Counted from the first letter of the stretch, positions 38,051 through 49,538 are shown. The stretch is 64,000 nucleotides of DNA from Ceratopteris richardii (GCA_020310875.1 CM035441.1:81089378-81153377), one strand, 5' to 3'. Notes: generated from the sequence alone by a model not told the origin. Program-made: numbers and translations.

Positions 38051-38792
38051 ACAAGGGCTTGGAATCATAGGCTTGTCTCATTCTTGCAGGACAAAGGATT
38101 TCAACCTAGGAAGGATCCATCACTATTCATAAAGAGGAGTAATTCTGAAGTCATCTATTTGTATGTGTATGTAGATGATATTATACTTATAGGAAATTAT
38201 ACAAATGGCATGAAGAGAATCAAAGAACAGATGAGAGAAGAATTCAAGGTAAGTGATTTGGGTTCACTTACGTACTTCCTAGGATTGGAAGTTATCTACA
38301 AAGATCATGGTTTGTTTCTTACTCAAAGAAAGTATATTAACAACATGTTGGCAAAATTCAAGATGTAAGATTGCAGGTACTCCAATGGAGGTTAATCATA
38401 AATTGAGCTCACCTGAAGGTGAACTCATAGAAGATGTGTCCGGTTATCAAAGCCTTGTGGGTAGTTTGAACTATGCCACATTGACAAGGGTTGATATATG
38501 TTACAGTCTGAGTGTGCTAAGTCAATTTATGCACACACCAACGAAACCTCACATGGAAGCTGCCAAGAGGGTACTCAGATATCTCAAAGGGTCCATGAAT
38601 GAAGGGTTATACTACCCTTATATATCTGATTTAAATTTGAAATTGTTCCCTGATGCATATTGGCCTGGCTCCAAGGAAGAAAGAAGGAGCACCTTAGGTT
38701 ATTTTACCTTTACAGCTTCAAAATGTGTTTCATGGTCATCCAAGAAGCAACCCATAGTTTCTCTCTCTTCCATAGAGGCTGAATACAAAGGT
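38051..38792 (+). pseudogene. Element A RT C-terminal half and RNase H start
   Basis: RT resumes with KDPSLFIKRSNSEVIYLYVYVDDIILIG, so the YVDD site is intact (about 38172-38183). It continues with VSDLGSLTYFLGLEV and, after a one-base frameshift near 38368, the connection (YQSLVGSLNYATLTRVDICYS) and RNase H (DAYWPGSKEERRSTLGYFTF, then SSIEAEYKGLA). The N-terminal half of RT is deleted. The 214-codon frame at 38307-38951 is open. Confidence 0.85.
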
Positions 38793-39380
38793 CTTGCCAT
38801 AGATACTCAAGAAGCTATGTGGATGAAGACACTATTCACAGACCTTGGATTGGAATTTGGGACTCCAACAATTTTTGGTGACAATGTGAGCTCCATTCAC
38901 TTAGCTGCTAATCCAAATTTTCATGAAAGGAGTAAACATATCGAAGTATAGTATTACTATGTAAGAGAGAAGATTGTGAGCAAGGAAATTCAGTTAACTT
39001 ATGTGTCCACTCATCAACAATGTGCAGATATTCTAACCAAAGCATTGGATGGTACAAAACTTTGCAAATTCAAAGCCATGATTGGTCTTGCCATAGCTAC
39101 TTAAGGAGCTATGTGCTTGAAGTCACTATTCATAGATCTTGGATTGGAATTTGGGACTCCAAAAATTTTTGGTGACAATGTGAGCTCCATTGACTTAGCT
39201 GCTAATCCAATTTTTCATGCAAGGAGTAAACATATTGAAGTATATTATTAGTATGTAAGAGAGAAGATTGTGAGCAAGGAAATTCAGTTAACTTATGTGT
39301 CCACTCATCAACGATGTGCAGATATTCTAACCAAAGCATTGGATGGTATAAAGCTTTGCAAATTCAAAGCCATGATTGGT
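38793..39380 (+). repeat. 294-bp tandem duplication in RNase H
   Basis: Two adjacent units of exactly 294 bp (38793-39086 and 39087-39380) each encode the same 98-codon RNase H tail (FGDNVSS.., then YVSTHQ.CADILTKALDG). They differ at about 18 sites by eye, roughly 6%. The second unit has its own stops. The duplication keeps the reading frame. Confidence 0.93.
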
Positions 39381-39424
39381 TTGCAGGTAATCTTGGAAGA
39401 TTAAAGACCTCAAACATACTTGGC

Positions 39425-39436
39425 TTGAGGGGGAGG
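39425..39436 (+). promoter_or_regulatory. Element A polypurine tract
   Basis: TTGAGGGGGAGG directly precedes the 3' LTR, the plus-strand primer position. The related fragment at 16353-16362 has nearly the same tract. Confidence 0.85.
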
Positions 39437-40640
39437 TGTTGGAGCAAGTCTATGACAAGCCTAAGTATTGGCTTGAATCTCACAAGGTCATAGGAGAAGC
39501 TTTAAAGACAAGAAAATGTATGGAAATTGAAGAGTTCACTTGTGAACTATCCCTTGTAATTTTTTGGAGTCTTTACTTAATGTAAAAGTAAAGGAATCTA
39601 AGTGGTTGAGTCCACTTGATGGAAAAAAGAAAGAAAAGCCACGAATTTTGTATTAGGTGTGTAGGAGAATCAATCACTAAAAGATTGGAGAGTGATTATA
39701 AGAAGATTCAAATTCAAATCTTGGCTCCAAAGATGACTATAAATACATGGCTCTTTAGTCATGTTTAGAAGTCCTCCATGAGATGAACTTTATGCCATAT
39801 CAAGGTGTGCTTTGAAGGCTTACATATGTATCAGTAAGTCCATTGTATTTTACAATCAATATACTTCCATTTTCATGATCATTTGAGCTCATATTTTCAT
39901 GCTTTTGTGAAGTGTACTGTTCATTGCCACATCTCCTTGTTTTCTCAGTTAGCTTGTAGAGATGACTTCTTTGAGCTTGGTGCATCCTCTTTAGTGATTC
40001 AACTTGGTAAAGTTAGGTCTCTAAGTCTACTGTATAATCACAAATTTTGCATTGCAATTGGGTGTTCGGATTGCCAAATATGTTCATTTGAAGTTGATTG
40101 TATCACTTCATTTTCTACTTCTATGTGAGGACTACTCTCAGAACATTCACTTTCTTAGAGGTGTTTCCAATGCATACTTCACCATTTTCCATGATTCAAA
40201 TCTTTTTAGGATCAACATTATATGTGTACAAAATGTCATAATCATTGGATTCTTGAAGATTGAGATATTCCCATTTTGCTGCTCACGGGTCTAAGTACTA
40301 CTACAGCCCGTGAAAATCGGGATGGTCCTATAACTTGCTAAGTTCTTTTCTCTTTGTGTGGTTCATATTTTTTTTTTATCAAATCACTAATGATTGTTAG
40401 GTTATTAAGTGTCTAAGATTTCCCCATAAATAACAAGTTTTTGGCTCTTGAATCTACTTCAACTTATCTATTTTGATTCATTGTTTTGAGAGTGATCTTC
40501 CAAGGTACATAGGGTGTTTAATACATCCTTTGGCAAGATAAAGGGCCCACCACATATCTCTGAGGTTCATTTGGCTGGTTTAATGCAAAGTCTTTGCAGC
40601 ACCACTTCATCTTCATCAACTACAAATCCATCTCTTCACA
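39437..40640 (+). repeat. Element A 3' LTR
   Basis: Begins TGTTGGAGCAAG and ends CTTCACA, 1204 bp. TATAAA at 39738-39743. It is followed by target duplication CAAAA (40641-40645). Confidence 0.9.
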
Positions 40641-40645
40641 CAAAA

Positions 40646-42669
40646 GTCAAGTTTGACCACATAGCTTCTAGCTTGAGGCTGTTATATGCATAGCATATGT
40701 ACTTGATAAGTGTCCTACCCAAAAACTATAATTGATCACTCCATATGAGGCTTTGCCATGATCACAAGCCATCTATTGCTCATCTATGTATCTTTGACTA
40801 TAGGACACATGCATTAGTGCCTAAAAAAATGGTATGAAATTTGATGATAAAGTAGTGAAATGTATTTTTGTTGGGTAGAGTTTTGAAAGCAAAAGATATC
40901 CTCTGTATCATCCACATACTAAATGCATTTTGGTTAGCCATGATGTTTTGGTGGAAGATGCAAATCAACTATTACTTTTATGTACCAAGGAGACGTTAGT
41001 TAACTCCCGAGATGTGTATTACACTTCTCTTGCTCTTTTTGCAAGTGAACACACAAGTGCTCGTCCAAATCTGGCATTTCTCAAGCTTGACAGGTTCCAC
41101 ATACTGATTAAGACCATTCCATTTCTTATGTAGATTTACATGATACACTTGTTGATGAGAGGGATGACATGGAAAAGGCTAAAACTATGCCTAAATTGTT
41201 GGTGAAGACTTTAACATATAGCAAATTAGATGCACCTTTGTCATATCGTACTCATTCAAGCTGTCATGGTGCTTTGTTGCATCATATTGCTATGCAATGG
41301 TTGCCTCTAGTCTTTTTCATGAGAATGAGCCAGCTTCTTTTGATGAAGCACAAGATTCAAAAAATTTGATGGCTAATCTGCAATTAGAATATGATGCTAT
41401 TATGAAGAATGATACTTGGTATTTATATGATTTTCCTCAAGGGAAAAAGGCCATTGGCATTAAATGTGTATTCAAGCTTAAACGCAAGCCTGATGGAACA
41501 ATTGACATGTATACAGATAGGCTTTTTTCCAAAGGTTATGCTCAAGAGAGAGGAATTGATTTTCATGAGAACTTTGCTCCCACATGCCTAATGACTAGTG
41601 TTTGTAGCATTTGTGCACTTGTAGCTCATCATAGTTGGAATGTACATCAATTGGATAATAAAATTTCATTTCTAAATGGAGACCTACATGAAGAAGTATG
41701 TCTACTTCAACCCTAGTTTTGTGCAAAAAGGGCATGAAAACAAAGTTTATAGGATGAAAAAGGCATTATATGGTTTGAAGCAAGCACCACGTGCTTGGTA
41801 TGAAAAGATACATGCCTACTTGATTGCACATAGTTTTGAGAATAGTCCAACTAAGAGCACCTTATATGTTAAGCGTGCAAATGATGTACTTCTCATCATC
41901 ATTGTACATGTTGATGATATGTTTCTCATTGGTCCTAATGAGAAGTATATTGCTGAATTTAAGGCTGATTTGCATGCCTCTTTTCATATGTCAAATTTGG
42001 GGCATTTGCATCATTATTTGGGCATTCAATTTATGAAAGTTGATGTTGTGTCAGAAAAAATTTGTTCACAAATTATTGCAGTCTTTTCGCCTTGAAAATT
42101 GCAAACCTATTGTCACTCCTGTGGAAATAGGTTTATGATCGAGTCTTCATGGTGATCGAGATGGATTTGATATTGTTCTCTATCAACAAGCTCTTGGATG
42201 CTTGATATACGTATGCATAACTTGAAGTGATATTCAATTTACCTTCTCTCAGATGAGCAAGTTTATGCATTGCCCAAGTGTCAAGCATTGGCATGCGGTT
42301 AAGCACATCTTTCGCTACTTGAGTGGTACGTGACTACTTGGATTGTTTTATCCCAAGGGAGGGATGATTAGCGCAAGATATACATGATTTTTGTGACTCA
42401 GACTTGGCTGGCTACTATGACATCTGTGTCGACCAATGGGTTTGGCTTCATGCTTGGTAGCTCATGCATATCTTGGTTAAGTAAGAAGTAGCATATTGTA
42501 GCCACTTCTAGTTGTGGGGTTGAGTATAGGGCAACTTTCACAATGACTAATGAGTGTGTGAGTGGCTCATATGCCTTTTGGTTGATTTGGGTGTTGGCCA
42601 ATCTTTTGCCACCACTGTCTTCACTGATAGTCCAAGGGGATTGGGAATTGCGAGGAGCCTTTTGTTCCA
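40646..42669 (+). pseudogene. Copia B, part 2: integrase end, RT, RNase H
   Basis: Continues B from the insertion point: integrase C-terminal part (LEAV, AYVLDKCPT, then YHPHTKCILVSHDVLVED), RT (EYDAIMKNDTWYLYDF, then LYGLKQAPRAWYEKIHAY and IIIVHVDDMFLIGP) and RNase H (GFGFMLGSSCIS-like segment near 42440). YVDD reads HVDD, with both Asp kept. It is interrupted at 42669 by element D and resumes at 47655. Confidence 0.85.
42665..42669. repeat. Target-site duplication of element D, left
   Basis: TTCCA, repeated at 47655-47659 after the 3' LTR of D. It lies in the B RNase H codons for NP(L/F)FH. Confidence 0.88.
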
Positions 42670-42899
42670 TGTTGATATATTTATGTAGTGATGTGTGTGA
42701 ACACACTAGGACCGCCGGGGCACTTTTTTCCCTCTTTAGGAGGTTTCTTTCCCCTGGCTTGTATATACGCCTATTTCCCTAATGGGCTACGTATCTTTGT
42801 ACATTCTCTAGTAATATATTTAGTATTGTGTGTCGTGCTCCAAGCTTATTCTTCTTCCTTGTGTTGTTCGCGTGCTTCCGCAGATATCTATCTCCAACA
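42670..42899 (+). repeat. Element D 5' LTR
   Basis: TGTTGATATATT...CTCCAACA, 230 bp, with matched TGTTG/CAACA ends. A TATA-like CTTGTATATACG lies at about 42758. Confidence 0.92.
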
Positions 42900-42901
42900 A
42901 T

Positions 42902-42913
42902 TGGTATTAGAGC
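42902..42913 (+). promoter_or_regulatory. Element D primer-binding site
   Basis: TGGTATTAGAGC, one mismatch from the tRNA-iMet complement, begins 2 nt after the LTR end. Confidence 0.88.
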
Positions 42914-43093
42914 AAGTCGTCGCTTCATCTAGGGCTATTTCGTCTTTTTGTGCCAAAGGTATATACCAGTTTCTATTTGCCAGTATAAGCATCTTGAAGT
43001 GTGCTACAGGTCTAGTAGAATTCGTTAGGACAGTTTTGTTCAATTTTTGAGATACAGTCAATTTTCTGCATCAAGGTATTTTAGTCACCGACC

Positions 43094-44143
43094 ATGGCTA
43101 AAAGTAGTGATGTATTCCGTATGTTGGCTGTTGAGGATAAGTTGGATGGTACCAACTACCCATTATGGGTATATATGATGCGACATGTATTGGTTGCAAA
43201 AGGATTGTGGAACATTGTGGAGGGTGTTGAAAGATGTCATGTTACACCTCTAATTATAGGTACTACAAATATAGGTGCTAGAGTTGATGAAGATGGTGTC
43301 GAAGATGATATTCTGCAGATTCGTGTTTGTGCTGCTGTTTCTGCTGCACCTACTGTAGAGCAGATTCATTGGGATGGAAGATATGCACAGGCACATGCAT
43401 TGATAGCTTTGTCTGTCAAACGTGCCATTATTCCTCACATTCACTCGTGCAGAACAGCTAAGGATGCTTGGGATACACTTACCACATTGTACCAAGTTAG
43501 GAATGAGGCTCGTGTTGCTTACCTCCGAAAACAATTGGAGAGTGAGCACATGAATGAAGGTGATTCTATGGACAGTTTCCTAACGAAGATCAAAGACTTG
43601 AAGGAAGAGTTGATTTCTGCTGATGAGGTTATACTATATTGCTCACTTGTGCAGACCGTTCTGAATGATCTTCCTGATTCATATCAGAGTTTTGCTTCTA
43701 CTCTTCGGTTGATGATGAAAGGCAATCCAAATGCCTTATCATTTGAGGAGTTAGTCTCTGTTCTGTTGCAGGAAGATCAGTCTAGGCAAAAGAGGTCCAT
43801 TATGCGAGTTGCAGATCAAGCTTTCCTGGCTAGTCAGAAGGGCAAAGGAAAATGGAGCTCTTCAACTAGTAAGCAGAAATCTGCTAATTCTGCATATTCG
43901 AAGAAGGAAGATAAAGATGAGAAGAAATCAGAAAAGCAGAAAATGTTTTGTAAGTACTATAATGGGAATGATCATATCATAAAGAACTGTCCCAAACTGG
44001 CTGCTAAAGAGGCAAAGAAGAAAGAGGCTGGAATGATTGTTGCTGAGGCCTCTATACCAAAAACAGAGTCTGCAAGTCTTGTGCAGGAAGAAGAATGGGC
44101 ATTTTCTACTATCTACAGTTTTGACCCATCTTCTCATGATTAG
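43094..44143 (+). CDS. Element D gag, open frame
   Basis: A 349-codon open copia gag with typical landmarks: LDGTNYPLWVYMMRHVL near the start, TAKDAWDTLTTLY, LRKQLESEHMNEGDSMDSFL and ILNDLPDSYQSF-like LNDLPDSYQSF. A Lys-rich C-terminal part follows. The zinc knuckle is damaged: CKYYNGNDHIIKNC lacks the second Cys and the usual Gly before His. The ATG at 43094 is the first in frame and fits family length. A stop (TAG, 44141-44143) separates it from pol. It is uninterrupted but probably not a working gag. Confidence 0.85.
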   Translation: MAKSSDVFRMLAVEDKLDGTNYPLWVYMMRHVLVAKGLWNIVEGVERCHVTPLIIGTTNIGARVDEDGVEDDILQIRVCAAVSAAPTVEQIHWDGRYAQAHALIALSVKRAIIPHIHSCRTAKDAWDTLTTLYQVRNEARVAYLRKQLESEHMNEGDSMDSFLTKIKDLKEELISADEVILYCSLVQTVLNDLPDSYQSFASTLRLMMKGNPNALSFEELVSVLLQEDQSRQKRSIMRVADQAFLASQKGKGKWSSSTSKQKSANSAYSKKEDKDEKKSEKQKMFCKYYNGNDHIIKNCPKLAAKEAKKKEAGMIVAEASIPKTESASLVQEEEWAFSTIYSFDPSSHD

Positions 44144-44146
44144 TGC

Positions 44147-45795
44147 ATGTCTGTAGTAGACTCAGATGTTTGGTATTTTGATAGTGGGGCAACCAAACAT
44201 ATTACCTCGCAGTGCAGTTTGTTCTCTTCACTCGAGCCTGCCCCTATAGGGAATACTGTTATATGCGCCAACAACTCCTCTTATCCTGTTATGGGAGTTG
44301 GTAAGATCATTTTGACTACTGGTAATGGTAGTTCTTTCACTTTGTCAGATGCTTTATTTATGCCAGGGATCAAAAAGAACCTGCAATTAGTTTCTGCATT
44401 AGGCAAGATTGGCTTGGTTGTGAAATTTGTTGAGGACAGGTGTACTGTTCATGATCTGTCAAATGGCGACGTGATTCTTGCTTCTGGCATTTTATGTCGT
44501 GGGCTGTATAAGCTCATAGAGTATGAAAGATCTGTAAATGATTTGGCATGTGCAATAAATGATTCTCAGGCTATGTCAGATGCAAAGCTTTGGCATGCAC
44601 GCTCTGGTCATCTGAATTTTGCTAGTTTGCTGCGCGTGAAGAAATCTAAAATGGTGTCCTCGTTGCCCAAACTTGAGGCACCTAGAAAACATGTTTGTGA
44701 AGGCTGTATTTTGGGAAAAATGAAGCGTCCATCCTTTCCAAAAGATGGTTCAGTTCGGGCTACTCTAAAATTGCAACTTGTACATACCCATGTCTATGGT
44801 CCTATGTAGACACCTTCTTTTGGGAATTATCTTTACTTCCTGACTTTCATCGATGATTTTTCCAGGCATGCATGGGTATATTCATTGAAGGCAAAGTCCA
44901 AAGTGTTCATGTGCTTCAAACAGTTTTTGGTTTTCGCTGAAAATCTATAAGCATGTAAAATGGGCACCCTCCGTTTTGATCGAGGGGGGGAATATATGTC
45001 TTCTGATTTTAATGCATTTCTAGCTGAACGTGTGATAAAACACCAGTGTAGAGTGCCGTATACACCTCAACAGAATGGAGTTGCTGAACGAAAGAACATG
45101 TCACTCATGGAGATGGCGAAGTGTATGGTCAAGAGTCAGGCTTTACCACATAGTTTCTGGCTTGAGGCTATCATGTGTGCAGCATATGTACTTGACAGGT
45201 GTCCCACTAAAGCACTGCAGTCTATCACTCCATATGAGGCTTGGCATGACCCCAAGCCATCTGTTGCTCATCTGCGTGTTTTTGGTTGTTTCGCATATGC
45301 ACTAGTGCCTAAACAACATCGTAGAAAATTGGATGATAAGGTAGTAAAATGTATTTTTGTTGGGTATAGTTCTGAAGGTAAAGGCTATCATCTATATAAT
45401 CCACAGACTAAACGCATTCTGGTTAGCCGTGATGTTGTCTTTGTGGAAGATGCTATTCAGCCATTGCTTTCATGTACTAAGGAGACATTTGTTAGCTCCA
45501 AAGACATGTATGATACTTTGATGCCTCTTTTTACAGGTGGACAATCTAGTGTGGTTCCTAATGAGGCAACTTCTCAACCTTTGCAGGTTTCATATGATGA
45601 TGCAGATCATTCCATTTCTGATGCAGATTTACATGATGCACTTGTTGATGAGAGAGTTGCTATTGAGCAGGCAAAAACTATGCCAAAATGGCTGGTGCAG
45701 ACCTTGTGTGATAACAAATTAGATGCATCTTTGCCATATCCTACTCGTTCAGGCTCTCATAGTGCCTCCTTTGCATCATGCTATCACTGCGTCTA
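44147..45795 (+). pseudogene. Element D protease and integrase
   Basis: The protease is intact at its site (WYFDSGATKHIT). The pre-integrase domain has LWHARSGHLNFASLLRV and CEGCILGKMKRPSF. In the integrase the first Asp is lost (LVHTHVYGPM, His for Asp) and a TAG follows at 44806-44808. FIDDFSRHAWVYS, FDRGGEYMSSDF (second Asp) and PQQNGVAERKN (Glu) are kept. A stop at about 44948 lies between them. The C-terminal part (LPHSFWLEAI, HLRVFGCFAYALV, VFVGYSSEGKGY-like) is open as a 278-codon frame. Confidence 0.9.
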
Positions 45796-47350
45796 GTCTC
45801 TCTGATGAGGATGAGCCTGTTTCTTTTGATGAAGCACAGAATTGAGAATATTGGATGGCTGCTATGCAATCTGAATATGATGCTATAATGAAGAATGGTA
45901 CATGGTCTTTCTGTGACTTGCCTCCTCGCAAGAAGGCCATTGGCACTAAGTGGGTATACAAGCTGAAGCGTAAACCTGATGGTACAGTTGATAGTATAAG
46001 GCTAGGCTTGTTGCAAAGGGTTATGCATAGGAGAGAGGCATTGATTTTGATGAGACCTTTGCACCTACATGCCGTATGACTACTGTTCGAAGCATTTGTG
46101 CACTTGCAGCCCATCATGGTTGGAATGTATGTCAGTTGGACACTAAAACAACATTTCTGAATGGTGACTTGCATGAAGAAGTGTATGTTTTTCAGCCCCG
46201 TGGCTTTGTGCAGAAAGGGCATGAAAACCAAGTGTGCAGGTTAAAGAAGGCATTATATGGTTTAAAGCAAGCACCACGTGCTTGGTATGAAAAGATACAT
46301 GCCTATCTGGTTGCACATGGTTTTGAGAATAGTCCAACTGAAAGCACCTTATATTTTAAGCGTGCTAATTATGTGCTTCTAATCATTGTTGTCTATGTTG
46401 ATGACATGTTGCTCACTGGTCCTATTGAGAAGCATATTGCTGATTTCAAGGCTGATTTGCATGTCTCATTTGAGATGTCTGATTTGGGGCATTTGCATCA
46501 CTATTTGGGCATTGACTTTATGCAAGTTGATGGTGGAATGGCTTTGTGTCAAACGAAATATATTGACACATTATTGCAGCGTTTTGGCCTTGAAGACTGT
46601 AAGCCTATTGCAAATCCTATGGAGATAGGTTTACGATTGAGTCTTCATGATGTTGGAGATGCATTTGATGTTGTTCTCTATCTGCACGCTTTTGGATGCT
46701 TGATTTACTCATGCATTACTCGGCTAGATATTCAGTTTGCTGTCTCACAGATGAGCAGGTTTATGCATTGCCCAAGAGTCACGCATTGGAAGGCGGTTAA
46801 ACGCATCGTTCGCTACTTGAGTGGTACTCGGCTACTTGGGTTATTTTATCCCAAGGGGGGATCACTACCGCCAGATTTGCATGCTTTTTCTAACTCAGAT
46901 TGGGCTGATTGCTATGACACTCGTGTGTCCACCAGTGGTTTTTGCTTCATGCTGGGTAGCTCATGTATATCTTGGTTGAGCAAGAAGCAGCCTACTGTGG
47001 CCACTTCCAGTTATGAGGTTGAGTATAGGGCAGCTTTCACAACGACTCTTGAGTGTGTGTGGCTCAGACGCCTTATGGTTGATTTGGGTGTTGGCCAATC
47101 TTCTGCCACCACCATCTTCATTGACAGTCAAAGCGTGTTGGCAGTTGTGAGGAACCCTTTGTTCCATGCTTGCACTAAGCACATTGAGGTGCATTATCAC
47201 TGTGTCAGGGAGAGGTTCTCTGCTGGGGAGATCAGCTTGGCATATGTACCCACACAGGAGAACATTGCAGACCTTTTCACGAAGGCCCTGCCTAGGGAGA
47301 AGTCTGAAGCTTTCTGCAAAGGTTTGGGCTTACTTCCTTTTGTGGAGTGA
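45796..47350 (+). pseudogene. Element D RT and RNase H
   Basis: RT begins EYDAIMKNGTWSF and KKAIGTKWVYKLKRKPDG. A frameshift near 45995 leads to the open 424-codon frame at 46076-47350. That frame has LDTKTTFLNGDLHEEVYV, KKALYGLKQAPRAWYEK, an intact VYVDDMLLTGP, and RNase H with NSDWADCYDTRVSTSGF, SSYEVEYRAA and the final HIEVHYHCVRERF and NIADLFTKALPREK. It is the best-preserved catalytic piece of the nest. Loss of frame upstream makes it a pseudogene. Confidence 0.9.
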
Positions 47351-47411
47351 TTTCCACATAGCTTGGCACTTCCTTATACATGAGTGCCAGCTCCTTGTTC
47401 ACCGCATCACT

Positions 47412-47424
47412 CCCAGGGGGGATT
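47412..47424 (+). promoter_or_regulatory. Element D polypurine tract
   Basis: CCCAGGGGGGATT immediately before the 3' LTR. B has the matching CCCAAGGGGGATT before its own 3' LTR. Confidence 0.8.
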
Positions 47425-47654
47425 TATTGATATATTTAGGTAGTGATGTGTGTGAACACACTAGGACCACCGGGGCACTTTTTTCCCTCTTTAGGAGGTT
47501 TTTTTCCCCCGGCTTGTATATACGCCTATTGCCCTAATGGGCTACTTATCTTTGTACATTCTCTAGTAATACATTCAATATTATGTGTTGTGCTCCAAGC
47601 TTCTTCTTCTTCCTTGTGCTATTCGCGTGCTTCCGTAGACATCTATCTCCAACA
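47425..47654 (+). repeat. Element D 3' LTR
   Basis: 230 bp, collinear with the 5' LTR. The first bases read TATTGA in place of TGTTGA, so the terminal TG is mutated. It ends CTCCAACA and is followed by TTCCA. Confidence 0.92.
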
Positions 47655-47914
47655 TTCCATGTGCGCAAAAAGCACATTGAGGTGCACTATCATTATGTCA
47701 GGGAGATATTCTTTGATGGAGCGATCAATTTGGCTTATGTGCCCACACATGATAATGTTGATCTTTTCAGAAAGGCTCTACCTAGGGAGAAATTTGAAGC
47801 TTTTTGCAAAGCTTTGGGCTTACTAGCTTTTGTGGATTGATATCTTTCCACATATCTTGGTACTTAAACATGAGTGCCAACTCCTTGTTCACCCCATCAC
47901 TCCCAAGGGGGATT
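47655..47914 (+). pseudogene. Copia B, part 3: RNase H end
   Basis: Resumes B after D: KKHIEVHYHYVREIFFDGA, then LAYVPTHDNVDLFRKALPREK and GLLAFVD with a natural stop at about 47840. A polypurine tract follows. Confidence 0.88.
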
Positions 47915-48140
47915 TGTTGATATATTTTGGTAGTGATGTGTGTGACCACACTTAGGACAACCGTGGCAAATTTTTTGCTATTTAGGAGGGTTTTTTTCCT
48001 CAGCTTGTATATATACCTATAACCCTAATGGGCGACTAATCTTTGTACATTCACTTGGTAATACAATTAGTATTGTTTTGTGCTCCAAGCTTCTTCTTTC
48101 TTGTGTTGTCTATGTGCTTCCACAAACCTGAAACTCCAAT
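47915..48140 (+). repeat. Copia B 3' LTR
   Basis: TGTTGATATATTTTGG through about ACTCCAATA, homologous with the D LTRs but clearly more diverged, as expected for the older host. The right end is approximate. Confidence 0.8.
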
Positions 48141-48500
48141 AGATATAAAGAAATCACATTTTGCAACAACCTTGGAAGGAAAAGCAATGGAGTTGTTTAC
48201 ATGGTATGGTATGGCTAATTTTGCCACATACATCGATTTTGAAAATACGTTTTAAGTTTGATCCAAGGAAAAAAAAACCCTAGAACACATCATTAGGAAA
48301 CTAAGAAGAATTAAGCAGAAGGAATTGTTAGTGGATGATTATGCCAAGATATCAAACTCAAAAATAGACAAGACCACTTGGCACAAATACCAACTAGCAA
48401 AATCAACAAGATTTTGCACCTCATAATAATTATAATTTACCATGCATTTATTGTAGGATGGTAGGACATATACATGGTCTTGCACGTGCTCAAAAATAAT
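48141..48500 (+). pseudogene. Ty3/gypsy gag relic
   Basis: A short capsid-like segment with LEGKAMELFTWYGMANF. After a stop it continues with EHIIRKLRRIKQKELLVDDYA. It ends with a damaged zinc knuckle (CIYCRMVGHIHGLAR, last Cys replaced). The style is that of gypsy gag, not copia. Nothing of its pol is recognisable downstream. Confidence 0.6.
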
Positions 48501-48900
48501 GAAGAATTAGCTTAAGCTTGTGAGAGACACTTTTATTCAATTTTTCAACTAGCACAATAGTGTTAGAGATGACCTTGGTCCAAATCCATCTTCAAGTATC
48601 ACTTTTGAGCCTTGCAAGTTTAAAAATTGTAGGAAGATCAAGGCATTTTCTTACAATGAACTAAATCTAGAACCCTAAATGAGGTACTTACAACATGATT
48701 CGAAAAAATTTCAAACATACACTTTTATTCTCTTATGCATGCTCTACCTTTCTCTCATACATAATTTTTCCTAATTCTTTCATCTTTGTGTTCAATTTTC
48801 AGCCAAAGAAAATGATGGAGATAAGTTTGGAGGGAGAATATAAAACTTCTCATCCCAAAATTCTACCTTAATGCATAAATTGACCTATTACATATGTTCT
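48500..48900 (+). repeat. Inverted-repeat arm, left
   Basis: Homologous to the reverse complement of about 52950-53345: shared words include 'aagcttgtgagagacactttt', 'cacaatagtgttagagatga' and 'cttttattctcttatgcatgc'. The arms are about 4 kb apart and moderately diverged, and they extend from the gag relic's zinc-knuckle end. Confidence 0.8.
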
Positions 48901-49126
48901 TTCATGGATTGGCTACATACTCATATGCAAGGATTGAATGCAAATAATGAACCAATCTCAGATTAGAAGAGCAAGTTAATGATAGGCTGTGAAAGAAAGG
49001 TAAATTTTTTATACTAATATTCTCTTCATGAAAATATATGTATATCTGCTTCTCTTCTAAAAATTTATTTATTATTACAAGCCCGAATGTTCACTTATTC
49101 GTGGGCTAATGGAGAACATAAAAAAA

Positions 49127-49538
49127 ATTAAACTTATTGACTCTTTGTGTAAAACAAAGGATTCTAGAATGGTTGCTTCTTTCAAACACTTACCAAGTGC
49201 TAGTTCATAAAAATACGAGCCTTAAACACAATGAAATTGTCTATGTAGGGATTGTCGCTACTATCTATGAAATATTGTTTCTTATCTTCAAAAACGTAAA
49301 CAATTTTTATTTTATGATATAGTCTATTAACCATTTAAGCACATATTAGTATAGTTTTGTTTTTTGTATTTTGATAGGCTATTTTTGAGGTCAATTGGTT
49401 TTCAACTGAGTATGAAGGTAATAATTCCACATTGAGATGGGAATTATCTAGGTTTTGGAAAATCGACTCTTCAAAAATAATGTGATTAAAAAGAGAACTG
49501 TATATTCTTTCTCAGCATATTACACAAGATTTTTTTAA
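49127..49538 (+). pseudogene. Possible CACTA transposase C-terminal (DUF4216-like) relic
   Basis: Plus-strand pieces EIVYVGIVATIYEILFLIF, EVNWFSTEYEG and DFFNKNIDAHSWWQVIHV follow the pattern of DUF4216, the domain near the C-terminus of many plant CACTA transposases (YYG, IIELDY, W.D, QVFYV.D....W.VV). The match is by eye on a frameshifted sequence. A gypsy origin cannot be ruled out. Confidence 0.35.

Larger units (their letters stand above)
34881..40640 (+). mobile_element. Ty1/copia element A, inserted in copia B
   Basis: A complete LTR-to-LTR copia of 5.76 kb with 5' LTR, primer site, gag-pol relics, polypurine tract, 3' LTR and 5-bp duplications (CAAAA). It is internally deleted: integrase is joined to late RT, and the RT N-terminal half is missing. 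It is inserted within the integrase gene of B. It has related LTR fragments at 16364-17170 (same lineage) and 60247-60931. Confidence 0.92.
42670..47654 (+). mobile_element. Ty1/copia element D, inserted in copia B
   Basis: A complete 4985-bp element with 230-bp LTRs, primer site, open gag, a pol split by a few stops, polypurine tract and TTCCA duplications. It belongs to the same family as its host B: their proteins are collinear and their LTRs similar. It is therefore an insertion of a family member into an older relative. The two LTRs differ at about 18 of 230 sites by eye (about 8%), so it is not recent. Confidence 0.95.

Noticed and set aside
45776..46231. 151-codon minus-strand frame in element D.
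   Set aside because: Shadow opposite the copia RT frame on the plus strand.
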